A stretch of DNA of 13,411 bases from an uncultured Porphyromonadaceae bacterium. GTDB lineage: Bacteria > Bacteroidota > Bacteroidia > Bacteroidales > Muribaculaceae. The stretch lies in assembly GCA_947175225.1 (NCBI GenBank), contig CAMWLX010000049.1:1-13411 (forward strand). Direction: 5' to 3'. The stretch's first letter is position 1, and each line of letters starts with the position of its first letter. Positions 7,100 to 13,411 of the stretch are shown piece by piece. Below the pieces are notes generated by a model. It was given only the letters and a program-made list of their open reading frames with translations, was not told the origin of the DNA and did no database searches. Both the position numbers and the translations under genes were made by a program.

Positions 7100-7969
7100 T
7101 CAACCACGACGGCGAAAGAGGGCGATCAGGGCTTTCACATAGTCTTCATCCGTAGCTACAGAGACAGCATCTACTCCGCAGCGAGCAGTAGTGGCAGAAA
7201 AGTTCTGCTGACGTTCATACCAAGCCTTGTCGAAAGCCTTACGGACACTTTTTGAAGAAGTGTCGATCCAAAGGTCGCGACCCGTCTCAAGATCCTTAAG
7301 ACGGATAAGTCCGACATCAGGCATCTTTGCATCACGCTTATCATAGACCTGAATTGCAGCCACGTCATGCTTATGGTTGGCAATGGAGAGAGACTTAAAA
7401 TAATCGTGAGAATCGATAAAATCACTGAGCAAAAAAGCGGAGCAGCGTTTCTTAAGAGCATTTGTCATAAAGACAAGAGGAGCATTAAGGTCGGTTGCGC
7501 GATGCTCCGGCTTGAAGTCAATGATTTCTCGGATTATGAAAAGGATATGTTTACGACCTTTCTGAGGGGGGATGAATTTTTCAACCTTGTCGCTAAAGAA
7601 AATCACCCCAACCTTGTCATTGTTCTGAATGGATGAGAAAGCGAGAGTGGCTGCTATTTCAGCAATGAACTCGCGCTTCACTTGCCCAACAGCACCGAAA
7701 TCTCGGCTACCGCTGACATCAACGAGGAGCATTACTGTAAGTTCACGCTCTTCTTCGTAGACTTTTACATAAGGTTTGTTATGTCGCGCTGTGACATTCC
7801 AATCGATATCACGCACATCATCGCCGGGCTGATATTCCCTGACCTCAGAAAACATCATACCCCTGCCTTTAAAAGCAGTGTGATACTCTCCAGCAAAAAT
7901 ATTGTTGGAGAGACCACGCGACTTTATTTCAATCTTGCGTACTTTCTTTAGAAGTTCTTTTGAATCCAA
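7100..7969 (-). CDS. DUF58 protein with VWA-type MIDAS motif (bat operon)
   Basis: This is the soluble DUF58 protein normally found between moxR and the bat genes. It is a presumed partner of MoxR; its molecular function is not established. It has 289 residues and no membrane segment. The DUF58 signature runs from GRGMMFSEVREY (35-46) through PGDDVRDIDWNVTAR (48-62). A VWA-like fold follows, with MIDAS residues in DVSGS (Asp84, Ser86, Ser88), Thr159-Asp160, and Asp183 in LLSDF. The start is TTG at 7969, two codons after an in-frame TAA. No ATG or GTG lies between that stop and the conserved KELLKKVRKIEIK segment, and family members I know begin with the same M(D/E)xKELLKKVR segment. The first ATG would remove 37 conserved residues. 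Confidence 0.92.
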   Translation of the reverse strand: MDSKELLKKVRKIEIKSRGLSNNIFAGEYHTAFKGRGMMFSEVREYQPGDDVRDIDWNVTARHNKPYVKVYEEERELTVMLLVDVSGSRDFGAVGQVKREFIAEIAATLAFSSIQNNDKVGVIFFSDKVEKFIPPQKGRKHILFIIREIIDFKPEHRATDLNAPLVFMTNALKKRCSAFLLSDFIDSHDYFKSLSIANHKHDVAAIQVYDKRDAKMPDVGLIRLKDLETGRDLWIDTSSKSVRKAFDKAWYERQQNFSATTARCGVDAVSVATDEDYVKALIALFRRRG

Positions 7970-8005
7970 GATCTTTTAGAGTTAATGGTTACAACACGAA
8001 ATAAT

Positions 8006-8036
8006 CGAGGCAAAGCCTCTAACACCCAAACAAACA
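8006..8036. repeat. 31-nt hairpin repeat, copy 2
   Basis: Stem GAGGC/GCCTC with loop AAA (8007-8019), then TAACACCCAAACAAACA on the plus strand. It is 26 of 31 identical to the copy at 84-114. It sits in the moxR-DUF58 gap, 84 nt after the moxR stop. A second small inverted repeat, GACG-TG-CGTC, is at 8060-8069 between it and the moxR stop. Confidence 0.65.
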
Positions 8037-8103
8037 GGGAATTTATTAAATACACCCGAGACGTGCGTCACGAAAAGGATTTTTGTATTAACTCAGAAGA
8101 GCC

Positions 8104-9099
8104 TTAGGGTACTTGGACCTTGTCAAGGATGCGGGAGATGATTTCATCTGCAGAGATATTGTTGGCCTCAGCTTCGTAAGTCAGGCCGATACGATGACGC
8201 ATTACGTCGTGGCAGACGGCCCGGACATCCTCCGGAATCACATATCCCCTACCCTGAAGGAATGCATATGCACGGGCAGCGAGAGCAAGAGAGATTGATG
8301 CACGAGGAGATGCACCGTAAGCGATGATCCCATCCAGATCCTTCAAACCAGCTGCTTCAGGATTACGAGTTGCAAATACGATATCGACAATATAATTTTC
8401 AATTTTTTCGTCGATGTATATCTCACGAACGAGTTTTTGGATCTCAAGTACATCACGAGTGGAAACTACCGGACGGACATCATCGAGAGTGCCACGTATG
8501 TTTTGGCGGATAATCTGCTTCTCTTCCTGCTTGTTGGGGTAACCGATGATGACCTTGAGGAGGAAACGGTCGGTCTGCGCCTCGGGAAGTGGATAAGTGC
8601 CTTCTTGCTCGATAGGGTTTTGAGTTGCCATTACGAGGAATGGGCGATCAAGAGGGAAAGTCTGCTCGCCGATAGTGACTTGACGCTCCTGCATGGCTTC
8701 GAGAAGAGCACTCTGCACTTTTGCAGGGGCACGGTTGATCTCATCAGCAAGGACAAAGTTAGCGAAAATAGGACCTTTCTTCACTTCGAATTGCTCTTTC
8801 TTCACGCTATAGATGAGAGTACCGATCACATCGGCAGGAAGGAGGTCTGGTGTGAACTGGATACGAGAGTATTTAGCGTCAACAATACTCGCAAGAGTTT
8901 TGATAGCAAGAGTTTTTGCAAGACCGGGAACACCTTCGAGGAGGACGTGCCCGTTGCAAAGAAGAGCGATGAGTAGGGAATCCACCAAATGTTTCTGGCC
9001 TACAATACGCTGATCCATTCCGTTGCGGATCATGCTGAGGAAATTACTTTTGGCAGCGATGCGATCATTGAGTTCGCGAATATTAACTGTCTGTTCCAT
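8104..9099 (-). CDS. moxR: MoxR-family AAA+ ATPase of the bat operon
   Basis: MoxR proteins are cytosolic AAA+ ATPases that act, probably as chaperones, on VWA-domain partners encoded beside them. This one has 331 residues. Walker A is GVPGLAKT (56-63), Walker B FVLADE (115-120), sensor 1 is in ATQNP (Asn161), and the sensor 2 Arg is in GASPRAS (Arg266). A C-terminal helical lid follows to residue 331. The start ATG is preceded by no Shine-Dalgarno sequence, which is usual in this phylum. It is the first gene of the bat operon, behind its own likely promoter and 135 bp before the DUF58 gene. All ATPase residues are present, so it should be active. Confidence 0.95.
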   Translation of the reverse strand: MEQTVNIRELNDRIAAKSNFLSMIRNGMDQRIVGQKHLVDSLLIALLCNGHVLLEGVPGLAKTLAIKTLASIVDAKYSRIQFTPDLLPADVIGTLIYSVKKEQFEVKKGPIFANFVLADEINRAPAKVQSALLEAMQERQVTIGEQTFPLDRPFLVMATQNPIEQEGTYPLPEAQTDRFLLKVIIGYPNKQEEKQIIRQNIRGTLDDVRPVVSTRDVLEIQKLVREIYIDEKIENYIVDIVFATRNPEAAGLKDLDGIIAYGASPRASISLALAARAYAFLQGRGYVIPEDVRAVCHDVMRHRIGLTYEAEANNISADEIISRILDKVQVP

Positions 9100-9189
9100 A
9101 GGGGCTTCAGTTGATTTTTCTAATATATTTTAAAGGTTAAGTGCGACTTCCTCTTAGAAGTGAGAAAGCCGTAACTGATAAAACAACTG

Positions 9190-9223
9190 CAAAATTAACA
9201 CTTTAGTTTTGTTTGGAATGAAA
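9190..9223 (-). promoter_or_regulatory. Probable Bacteroidota-type promoter of moxR / bat operon
   Basis: On the minus strand TAATTTTG (9197-9190) matches the Bacteroidota -7 consensus TAnnTTTG exactly. A TTTC (9223-9220) lies 22 nt upstream, a 3-of-4 match to the -33 TTTG with slightly long spacing. Transcription would start near 9184 and leave a leader of about 85 nt before the moxR ATG. Evidence is sequence match only. Confidence 0.5.
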
Positions 9224-9271
9224 AATCTGTGTTAAATAAATTAAAATCACGTTGGAATGAGTTAAATAAAT
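9213..9271. repeat. Paired direct repeat upstream of moxR promoter
   Basis: Two boxes occur twice in the same order: TTGGAATGA at 9213-9221 and 9252-9260, and GTTAAATAAAT at 9231-9241 and 9261-9271. In the first copy the boxes are separated by 9 nt; in the second they abut. The first TTGGAATGA touches the likely -33 element of the moxR promoter. This looks like a partial tandem duplication, possibly an operator. Confidence 0.5.
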
Positions 9272-9285
9272 AGATTTTGGAGATA

Positions 9286-9316
9286 CGAGCCGAAGGCTCT
9301 AACACAGAAACAAAAT
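9286..9316. repeat. 31-nt hairpin repeat, copy 3
   Basis: A 5-bp stem GAGCC/GGCTC with loop GAA (9287-9299) is followed on the plus strand by TAACACAGAAACAAA. It aligns without gaps to copies at 84-114 and 8006-8036 (24 of 31 identical to the latter). Both stem positions that differ change together (G-C to C-G), so pairing is kept. It lies 113 nt beyond the thiL stop. Confidence 0.65.
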
Positions 9317-9367
9317 AGAGATATTGAGAGCAGAGAGTTAGAGCTATTGCGAGTAGAGAGAAAGAGC

Positions 9368-9387
9368 CAGATGTTAATTAACATCTG
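9368..9387 (-). terminator. Perfect 20-bp palindrome after thiL (possible terminator)
   Basis: The half-sites CAGATGTTAA and TTAACATCTG form a perfect inverted repeat 25 bp beyond the thiL stop. As RNA it can make an 8-bp stem with an AATT loop. On the transcribed strand it is followed by a pyrimidine-rich tract (GCTCTTTCTCTCT), which is not a clean U run. It may be an intrinsic terminator of the sppA-thiL operon. A dimeric regulator binding site upstream of the moxR promoter is the alternative. Confidence 0.5.
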
Positions 9388-9412
9388 ACCCTTTGATGAT
9401 ATGAAAATTTGA

Positions 9413-10447
9413 TTAGTTATGATCTGGAGTGAAGGCGTTCCAGCCTTGGGCTTTCAGAGGGAATTCCTGACCGTCGCGGGTGATCATAGCGCAGCCGAGT
9501 TCAGGGGCTGTGATGTAACCGATCATTTTCACGCCTTTGATATTCTCTATGCGGTCATGGTCGGTCAGTGGGACTGTGAACAGAAGTTCATAATCTTCTC
9601 CACCGTTCATAGCAGCTGTGATCAGATTCATATTCAGTTCTTCAGCCATGAGGGCTGTCTGATAGTCGATAGGAATCTTGTCTTCATATACACGGCAACC
9701 GGTATTTGACTTCTTACAGATGTGAAGGAGTTCGGAAGAGAGACCGTCGCTGACATCCATCATCGAAGTGGGATGAATACCTTCTTTGCGGAGAGCCTCA
9801 ATAATATCACGACGGGCTTCCGGCTTAAGTTGGCGCTCGAGAATGTATTCTTTGCCGGAGAAGTCGGGTTGGAAATCCTTTCCGGCATTGGCGCTGACAC
9901 GGTTTTCACGCTCAAGAAGTTGAAGACCCATATATGCTGCACCTAAATCACCTGAAACACAAATGAGGTCGGTGGGTTTTGCTCCGTCGCGACGAATTTC
10001 CTTACCTTTTTCACAATCTCCAAGGCAAGTAATGCTTATGACGAGACCTGTCACTGAAGCGGATGTGTCGCCACCTACGAGGTCGACACCATACATCTCA
10101 CATGCAGTACGGATGCCATCGTATAATGTTTCAATATGCTCGAGAGAGAATCGGCTTGATATTCCGAGAGAGACAGTGATCTGACGTGGAGTTCCGCCCA
10201 TAGCATAGACATCGCTGAAGTTTACTATAGCAGATTTATAGCCGAGATGCTTAAGCGGAACATATCTCAAATCGAAATGAATTCCTTCGAGCAGGAGGTC
10301 GGTGGTCACGAGGACATCTTTTTCTGCATAATTCATTATTGCAGCATCATCACCTACACCAAGTATTGAGGAATCATTGCGTAGTGGAAAGTTCTTAGTG
10401 AGATGGTCGATAAGACCAAATTCTCCTAAATCAGATATTTCAGACAT
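9413..10447 (-). CDS. thiL: Thiamine-monophosphate kinase ThiL
   Basis: ThiL phosphorylates thiamine monophosphate with ATP to give thiamine diphosphate, the last step of cofactor synthesis in the cytosol. The protein has 344 residues and the AIR-synthase-like two-domain layout. Motifs seen are VGDDAAI (31-37), VTTDLLLEGIHFD (47-59), NFSDVYAMGG (76-85), GGDTSAS (125-131), VSGDLGAAYMGL (164-175), MDVSDGLSSEL (230-240) and NGGEDYELLF (281-290). The acidic residues in these loops bind Mg2+ and ATP in the family. The start is ATG with no Shine-Dalgarno. It is the last gene of the sppA-lpxK-punA-thiL run and is followed by a perfect palindrome and a 313-bp gap. Confidence 0.96.
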   Translation of the reverse strand: MSEISDLGEFGLIDHLTKNFPLRNDSSILGVGDDAAIMNYAEKDVLVTTDLLLEGIHFDLRYVPLKHLGYKSAIVNFSDVYAMGGTPRQITVSLGISSRFSLEHIETLYDGIRTACEMYGVDLVGGDTSASVTGLVISITCLGDCEKGKEIRRDGAKPTDLICVSGDLGAAYMGLQLLERENRVSANAGKDFQPDFSGKEYILERQLKPEARRDIIEALRKEGIHPTSMMDVSDGLSSELLHICKKSNTGCRVYEDKIPIDYQTALMAEELNMNLITAAMNGGEDYELLFTVPLTDHDRIENIKGVKMIGYITAPELGCAMITRDGQEFPLKAQGWNAFTPDHN

Positions 10448-10462
10448 GTTTTTCAGTAATTA

Positions 10463-11275
10463 TTATAGGCGAGAAAGCATTTTTGTGATAAGCTTTACCA
10501 TTACCGGAGATGCTTTTTCTGCTGCTTGCTGAACTTCCTCATGAGTGGGAACATAGTCAACATCTTTGCCCCCAAGGTCAGTGATAACGGAAAGACCGAA
10601 AACATCCATTCCGGCATGGTTGGCTACTATTACCTCCGGAACTGTAGACATACCTACAGCATCGCCACCAATGATACGGAAATATTCATACTCAGCCGGA
10701 GTCTCAAATGTCGGTCCCGGAGTGCCTACATAGACACCATGCATGAGACGGAGACCATCTTCATCTGCAATTTCGTCGGCATTTTTGATTAGATATTTCT
10801 TGTATGCCTCAGTCATAGCAGGGAAACGAGTGCCGAGTTCCTCATAGTTCTTGCCACGGAGTGGATTTTCGGGGAAAAGGTTGATATGATCTGTAATCAC
10901 CATCACGTCGCCGACACGGAATTCCTTATTCATACCTCCTGCTGCGTTGCTTACAAAGAGAGTCTTGACACCGAGGGCCTTCATCACACGCACAGGGAAT
11001 GTCACCTGCTTCATGTCGTAGCCTTCATAGTAGTGGAAACGCCCTTTCATAGCCATGATGTATTTTCCACCGAGAGTGCCGAAAATGAGTTTTCCGGCGT
11101 GACCGGCCACTGTAGATACAGGGAAATTGGGGATATCGTGATAATCGATTTCTGCTTGAATATCCATGTTGTCGGCAAGATTGCCAAGACCGGAACCGAG
11201 AATAACAGCCACATTTGGCATATTTGAGACTTTTGTGCGGATGAAATCGGCAGTCTCTTTGATTTTTTCTATCAT
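10463..11275 (-). CDS. punA: Purine nucleoside phosphorylase (trimeric PNP/MTAP family)
   Basis: This enzyme splits purine nucleosides with phosphate into free base and pentose 1-phosphate for purine salvage in the cytosol. It has 270 residues, typical of the trimeric family. Visible motifs are the phosphate loop LGSGLGNL (26-33), STVAGHAGKL (54-63), GRFHYYEGY (78-86), SNAAGGMN (109-116), and PGPTFETPAEYE (187-198) with the base-contacting Glu at 191. From Glu191 the protein aligns without gaps to human PNP from Glu201, which puts Asp233 (in VITDLGG) at the position of human Asn243, the 6-oxopurine specificity residue. Asp is the residue found there in methylthioadenosine phosphorylases, so substrate preference may differ from classic PNP. 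Start is ATG; 78 bp after lpxK and 15 bp before thiL. Confidence 0.94.
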   Translation of the reverse strand: MIEKIKETADFIRTKVSNMPNVAVILGSGLGNLADNMDIQAEIDYHDIPNFPVSTVAGHAGKLIFGTLGGKYIMAMKGRFHYYEGYDMKQVTFPVRVMKALGVKTLFVSNAAGGMNKEFRVGDVMVITDHINLFPENPLRGKNYEELGTRFPAMTEAYKKYLIKNADEIADEDGLRLMHGVYVGTPGPTFETPAEYEYFRIIGGDAVGMSTVPEVIVANHAGMDVFGLSVITDLGGKDVDYVPTHEEVQQAAEKASPVMVKLITKMLSRL

Positions 11276-11282
11276 TGTTTTT

Positions 11283-11323
11283 GGGGGTTAAAGTTTTTTT
11301 AGGGGCTTTAGGGGTATTAGGGG
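11283..11323 (+). promoter_or_regulatory. Four-run guanine tract (possible G-quadruplex) before punA
   Basis: The 78-bp lpxK-punA gap has four G runs on the plus strand: five G at 11283-11287 and four each at 11302-11305, 11311-11314 and 11320-11323. The last two loops are both 5 nt and the first is 14 nt. Three of the runs sit in a TTAGGGG-type repeat. The transcript carries the C-rich complement, ending 8 nt upstream of the punA start. This fits a G-quadruplex motif on the template strand (i-motif on the coding strand). Function is unknown; it may only be a short repeat. Confidence 0.4.
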
Positions 11324-11353
11324 AATTGGAGAGAGTCAGGTTATGGGTGATAT

Positions 11354-12427
11354 TTATTTTTCTATTGCTTGGAGGAGGTCGGGGACGAAATCGTAGCCGA
11401 AGTTTGTATCAAGCATCCGGACACCAATGGGCATATAGAAAATGAGAGGGCGCAGTTCTACCGGGAAATAGGGATTGTGGCTTATTCGCATGGCATCCTT
11501 TTCAGTCGTAATAATTACCTTGCTACGACCGGATGTATCATTGAATCTCGAGAGAATTTTATTCAAATCAGATTTCTTGAAATTGTGATGGTCGGGGAAA
11601 TGAAGTACTTTTTTCTTGAATGGATATTCCCGGAAATGATTTACGAATGGACGCGGATTAGCCACCCCGGTCAGCAGGATAACAGAGTCTTCTGAAGTGA
11701 GGTCAGTGACCAACACTCTCTCAGTGCAATCATCGGGAAAGACAGGAATCAGACCACCATAATCAAACGTGGAGAAAAAGAGTTTCTGGTAGGGCATCAA
11801 TTCAAGATGCTTTGAGACAAGGCGCATATCAAGGGCCGAGATGTCGGCTGGACACTTGGTAGTGATGACCATATCAGCGCGATATATTGCTTCGCTACTT
11901 TCCCGCATCCTGCCCAAAGGGAGAATATCGTCGGAATAGACAGGACGGGAATAATCCATCAGCATGATATTGACCTTTGGCTTAATATAGCGATGCTGGA
12001 AAGAATCGTCGAGCACAATGAGATCGATTTTAGGGAATTGCTTGATGAGTTCCCTTACACCTTTGACACGACTTTCGCAGACGGCAACCTTCACAGTACC
12101 ACCAAATTTCTCGTAAATCTGAAGAGGTTCATCGCCAATATCATCAGGGGTGCTTTTAGCGGAAGCCACTATGAAACCGTGCGTTTTACGTTTATAGCCC
12201 CGACTGAGTACAGCAATATTACGCTTGTATCTCAGACATTCAAGAATATACTCCACATGCGGAGTCTTTCCCGTGCCACCTACAGTGATGTTACCTACAC
12301 CGACAACGGGGACATTGAAAGAAGTCTCCTTCAATATTCCCCAGTCGAAAAATTTATTGCGGACGTATACTCCGAACCCGTAGAGCCAGGAAAAGGGAGT
12401 CAATGCATATTGTAGGTATTTATTCAT
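11354..12427 (-). CDS. lpxK: Tetraacyldisaccharide 4'-kinase LpxK
   Basis: LpxK uses ATP to phosphorylate the 4' position of the tetraacyldisaccharide 1-phosphate, making lipid IVA in the Raetz pathway on the cytoplasmic face of the inner membrane. The protein has 357 residues, close to the usual length. An amphipathic N-terminal stretch (about residues 5-30) fits membrane association. The Walker A loop GNITVGGTGKT is at 45-55, the family motif LDDSFQHR at 139-146 (catalytic Asp pair and His), and TTEKDAMR at 307-314. The ATG start directly precedes the membrane-associated helix; no Shine-Dalgarno sequence is visible. It lies between sppA and punA on the same strand. No key residue appears to be missing. 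Confidence 0.96.
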   Translation of the reverse strand: MNKYLQYALTPFSWLYGFGVYVRNKFFDWGILKETSFNVPVVGVGNITVGGTGKTPHVEYILECLRYKRNIAVLSRGYKRKTHGFIVASAKSTPDDIGDEPLQIYEKFGGTVKVAVCESRVKGVRELIKQFPKIDLIVLDDSFQHRYIKPKVNIMLMDYSRPVYSDDILPLGRMRESSEAIYRADMVITTKCPADISALDMRLVSKHLELMPYQKLFFSTFDYGGLIPVFPDDCTERVLVTDLTSEDSVILLTGVANPRPFVNHFREYPFKKKVLHFPDHHNFKKSDLNKILSRFNDTSGRSKVIITTEKDAMRISHNPYFPVELRPLIFYMPIGVRMLDTNFGYDFVPDLLQAIEK

Positions 12428-12451
12428 AGGTGGAAAAATAAATTTTTACTA

Positions 12452-13411
12452 TCAATTGAAGTGGAGATAGGTGGGAGCCATACGGGCTTGCCAAGGAGAG
12501 CGGCGAAGGAGCGCAGCAGTCTTTTGAATAATTACTGATTCAGGATTTTGACCAGAAATCTTAGCAATTTCCATATTCAACTGATCCAAACCTTGTGCTT
12601 TCAAGATGTCCAAGAAATCAGGCTTATATTTTGGATATACAGCCACACCATATTTATCATTCTTAAGACCGGCTTCAGAGGCAGCATATGCAATGGCATC
12701 GTCGAGAGAACCAAGCTTGTCGACAAGTTTGAGTTTCATAGCCTGCTCTGCATCATAAACACGCCCTTCCGCTATCTGGCGCACTCTCTCTTCCTTCATT
12801 TTCCTACCTTTAGCCACTCGCTTAACAAATCGAGAGTAGCCATCGTTGATGTAGGACTGAAGCACTTCGAGTTGCTCCGAAGTTGGGTCATTGAATAAAG
12901 ATATTTCCTTTCCGGGATTCGTGCTGACAGTCTGAGGGGTGATACCAAGTTTCTTCACAAGCCCTTCTGCCGATGGGAAGAGACCGAAAATACCGATGGA
13001 GCCGGTGATGGTGAGAGGGTCGGCATAGATCTTGTCTGCTGTGCAGGAGATCCAGTAACCACCAGAGGCTGCATAGTCGCCCATAGAGACAATGAAAGGT
13101 TTGCCTTTAGATTTGAAATAATCGAGAGCCTCCCCTATCTGCTCACTTCCGAATACAGAACCACCCGGGGAATTAACACGAAGAACGAGAGCCTTCACAT
13201 CATCTTCTTCAGCCAATTTTGTTATCTGCGGCACGAGACGGTAGCAATCTATGCCACTCTTAGAATGTTCTTGAATTTCCCCTGTGGCATAAAGGACAGC
13301 CACTTTTTGCTTGCTTTCGTATGCTTTGCCCCATTTAGAACCTTCAGAAAGGGTCTCGGGAGTATAATAATTTACATCCTTACCTTCCTTGCCAACAAGA
13401 CGCCCTACGAT
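12452..13411 (-). CDS. sppA: Signal peptide peptidase SppA, C-terminal part (cut by window edge)
   Basis: This is the C-terminal half of a long-form (67K-type) SppA, a membrane serine protease of the ClpP/crotonase fold that degrades cleaved signal peptides at the inner membrane. The frame is open to the right edge, giving 319 visible residues; a GTG at 13303 is internal and I do not take it as the start. Visible motifs are VNSPGG, then GDYAASGGYW, whose Ser (visible residue 116, codon 13064-13066) matches the catalytic Ser of E. coli SppA (Ser409), then TGSIGIFG. Long-form SppA takes its catalytic Lys from the N-terminal repeat, which is outside the window, as is any membrane anchor. The gene ends in TGA, 24 bp before lpxK, so the two are probably co-transcribed. 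The family call is firm; only the 5' end is missing. Confidence 0.93.
   Translation of the reverse strand: MVGRLVGKEGKDVNYYTPETLSEGSKWGKAYESKQKVAVLYATGEIQEHSKSGIDCYRLVPQITKLAEEDDVKALVLRVNSPGGSVFGSEQIGEALDYFKSKGKPFIVSMGDYAASGGYWISCTADKIYADPLTITGSIGIFGLFPSAEGLVKKLGITPQTVSTNPGKEISLFNDPTSEQLEVLQSYINDGYSRFVKRVAKGRKMKEERVRQIAEGRVYDAEQAMKLKLVDKLGSLDDAIAYAASEAGLKNDKYGVAVYPKYKPDFLDILKAQGLDQLNMEIAKISGQNPESVIIQKTAALLRRSPWQARMAPTYLHFN

Larger units (their letters stand above)
9100..9412. other. 313-bp intergenic region between thiL and moxR
   Basis: No gene is supported here. Read in the direction of transcription it holds the thiL palindrome (9368-9387), a tract rich in CTC/TCT on the minus strand (about 9317-9366), one copy of the 31-nt hairpin repeat (9286-9316), a paired direct repeat (9213-9271), the likely moxR promoter (9190-9223) and a leader of about 85 nt. 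The leader contains a small inverted repeat, ACTTC/GAAGT, at 9146-9161. This is the probable control region of the whole bat operon. Confidence 0.7.

Noticed and set aside
8437..8976. 179-codon open frame on the plus strand opposite moxR
   Set aside because: It lies wholly inside moxR, whose AAA+ motifs are complete. The translated sequence has no recognisable motif.
9226..9308. 9-bp inverted match TCTGTGTTA / TAACACAGA across the thiL-moxR gap
   Set aside because: One exact 9-bp inverted match in a 313-bp A/T-rich gap is not improbable, and it does not extend beyond nine bases.
84..9316. Repeated short hairpins considered as CRISPR or an array
   Set aside because: The three copies are thousands of bases apart with genes between them, so there is no repeat-spacer array, and no cas gene is present.

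Overview
The window reads as ordinary chromosome from a member of the Bacteroidales (phylum Bacteroidota). The evidence is the complete Bat (Bacteroides aerotolerance) gene set in its usual order, start regions that are A/T-rich and mostly lack a Shine-Dalgarno site, a Bacteroidota-type -7 box (TAnnTTTG) before moxR, and a moderate GC content. A Muribaculaceae-like gut lineage is my best guess, but the sequence does not prove it. All eleven genes lie on the minus strand, so transcription runs from high to low coordinates. I see no tRNA, rRNA, CRISPR array, insertion sequence or phage gene.

Right part (13411 to 9413): a housekeeping run sppA (N-terminal half outside the window) - lpxK - punA - thiL. 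Gaps are 24, 78 and 15 bp, so it is probably one operon. It combines envelope proteolysis, lipid A 4'-phosphorylation, purine nucleoside salvage and thiamine diphosphate synthesis. The genes are not functionally linked. The run is followed by a perfect 20-bp palindrome that may be a terminator.

Middle (9412 to 9100): a 313-bp intergenic stretch. It holds the palindrome, a pyrimidine-rich tract (minus strand), one copy of a 31-nt hairpin repeat, a paired direct repeat and a likely moxR promoter.

Left part (9099 to 215): the bat operon, moxR - DUF58 gene - batD-like gene - batA - batB/batC fusion - batD - batE. MoxR is a cytosolic AAA+ ATPase. The DUF58 protein is a soluble protein with a VWA-type MIDAS. 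BatA and the BatB part are membrane-anchored VWA proteins, and the BatC part and BatE carry TPRs. BatD and the BatD-like protein are exported Ig-like proteins with a membrane anchor and a cytosolic helical module. In related systems MoxR ATPases act with VWA partners, probably as a chaperone-like assembly at the inner membrane. The genes around batA are tightly packed (ATGA and TAATG overlaps); the others are separated by 80 to 210 bp with small repeats and hairpins.

I see no wholly new gene system. The points most worth a second look are the batB/batC fusion with a retained signal-peptide-like segment and a DNA-level octapeptide repeat, a three-copy intergenic hairpin repeat with a compensatory stem change, a leader motif shared by the two batD-type genes, a full-length Shine-Dalgarno match before batA, and an Asn-to-Asp change at the base-specificity position of PunA.
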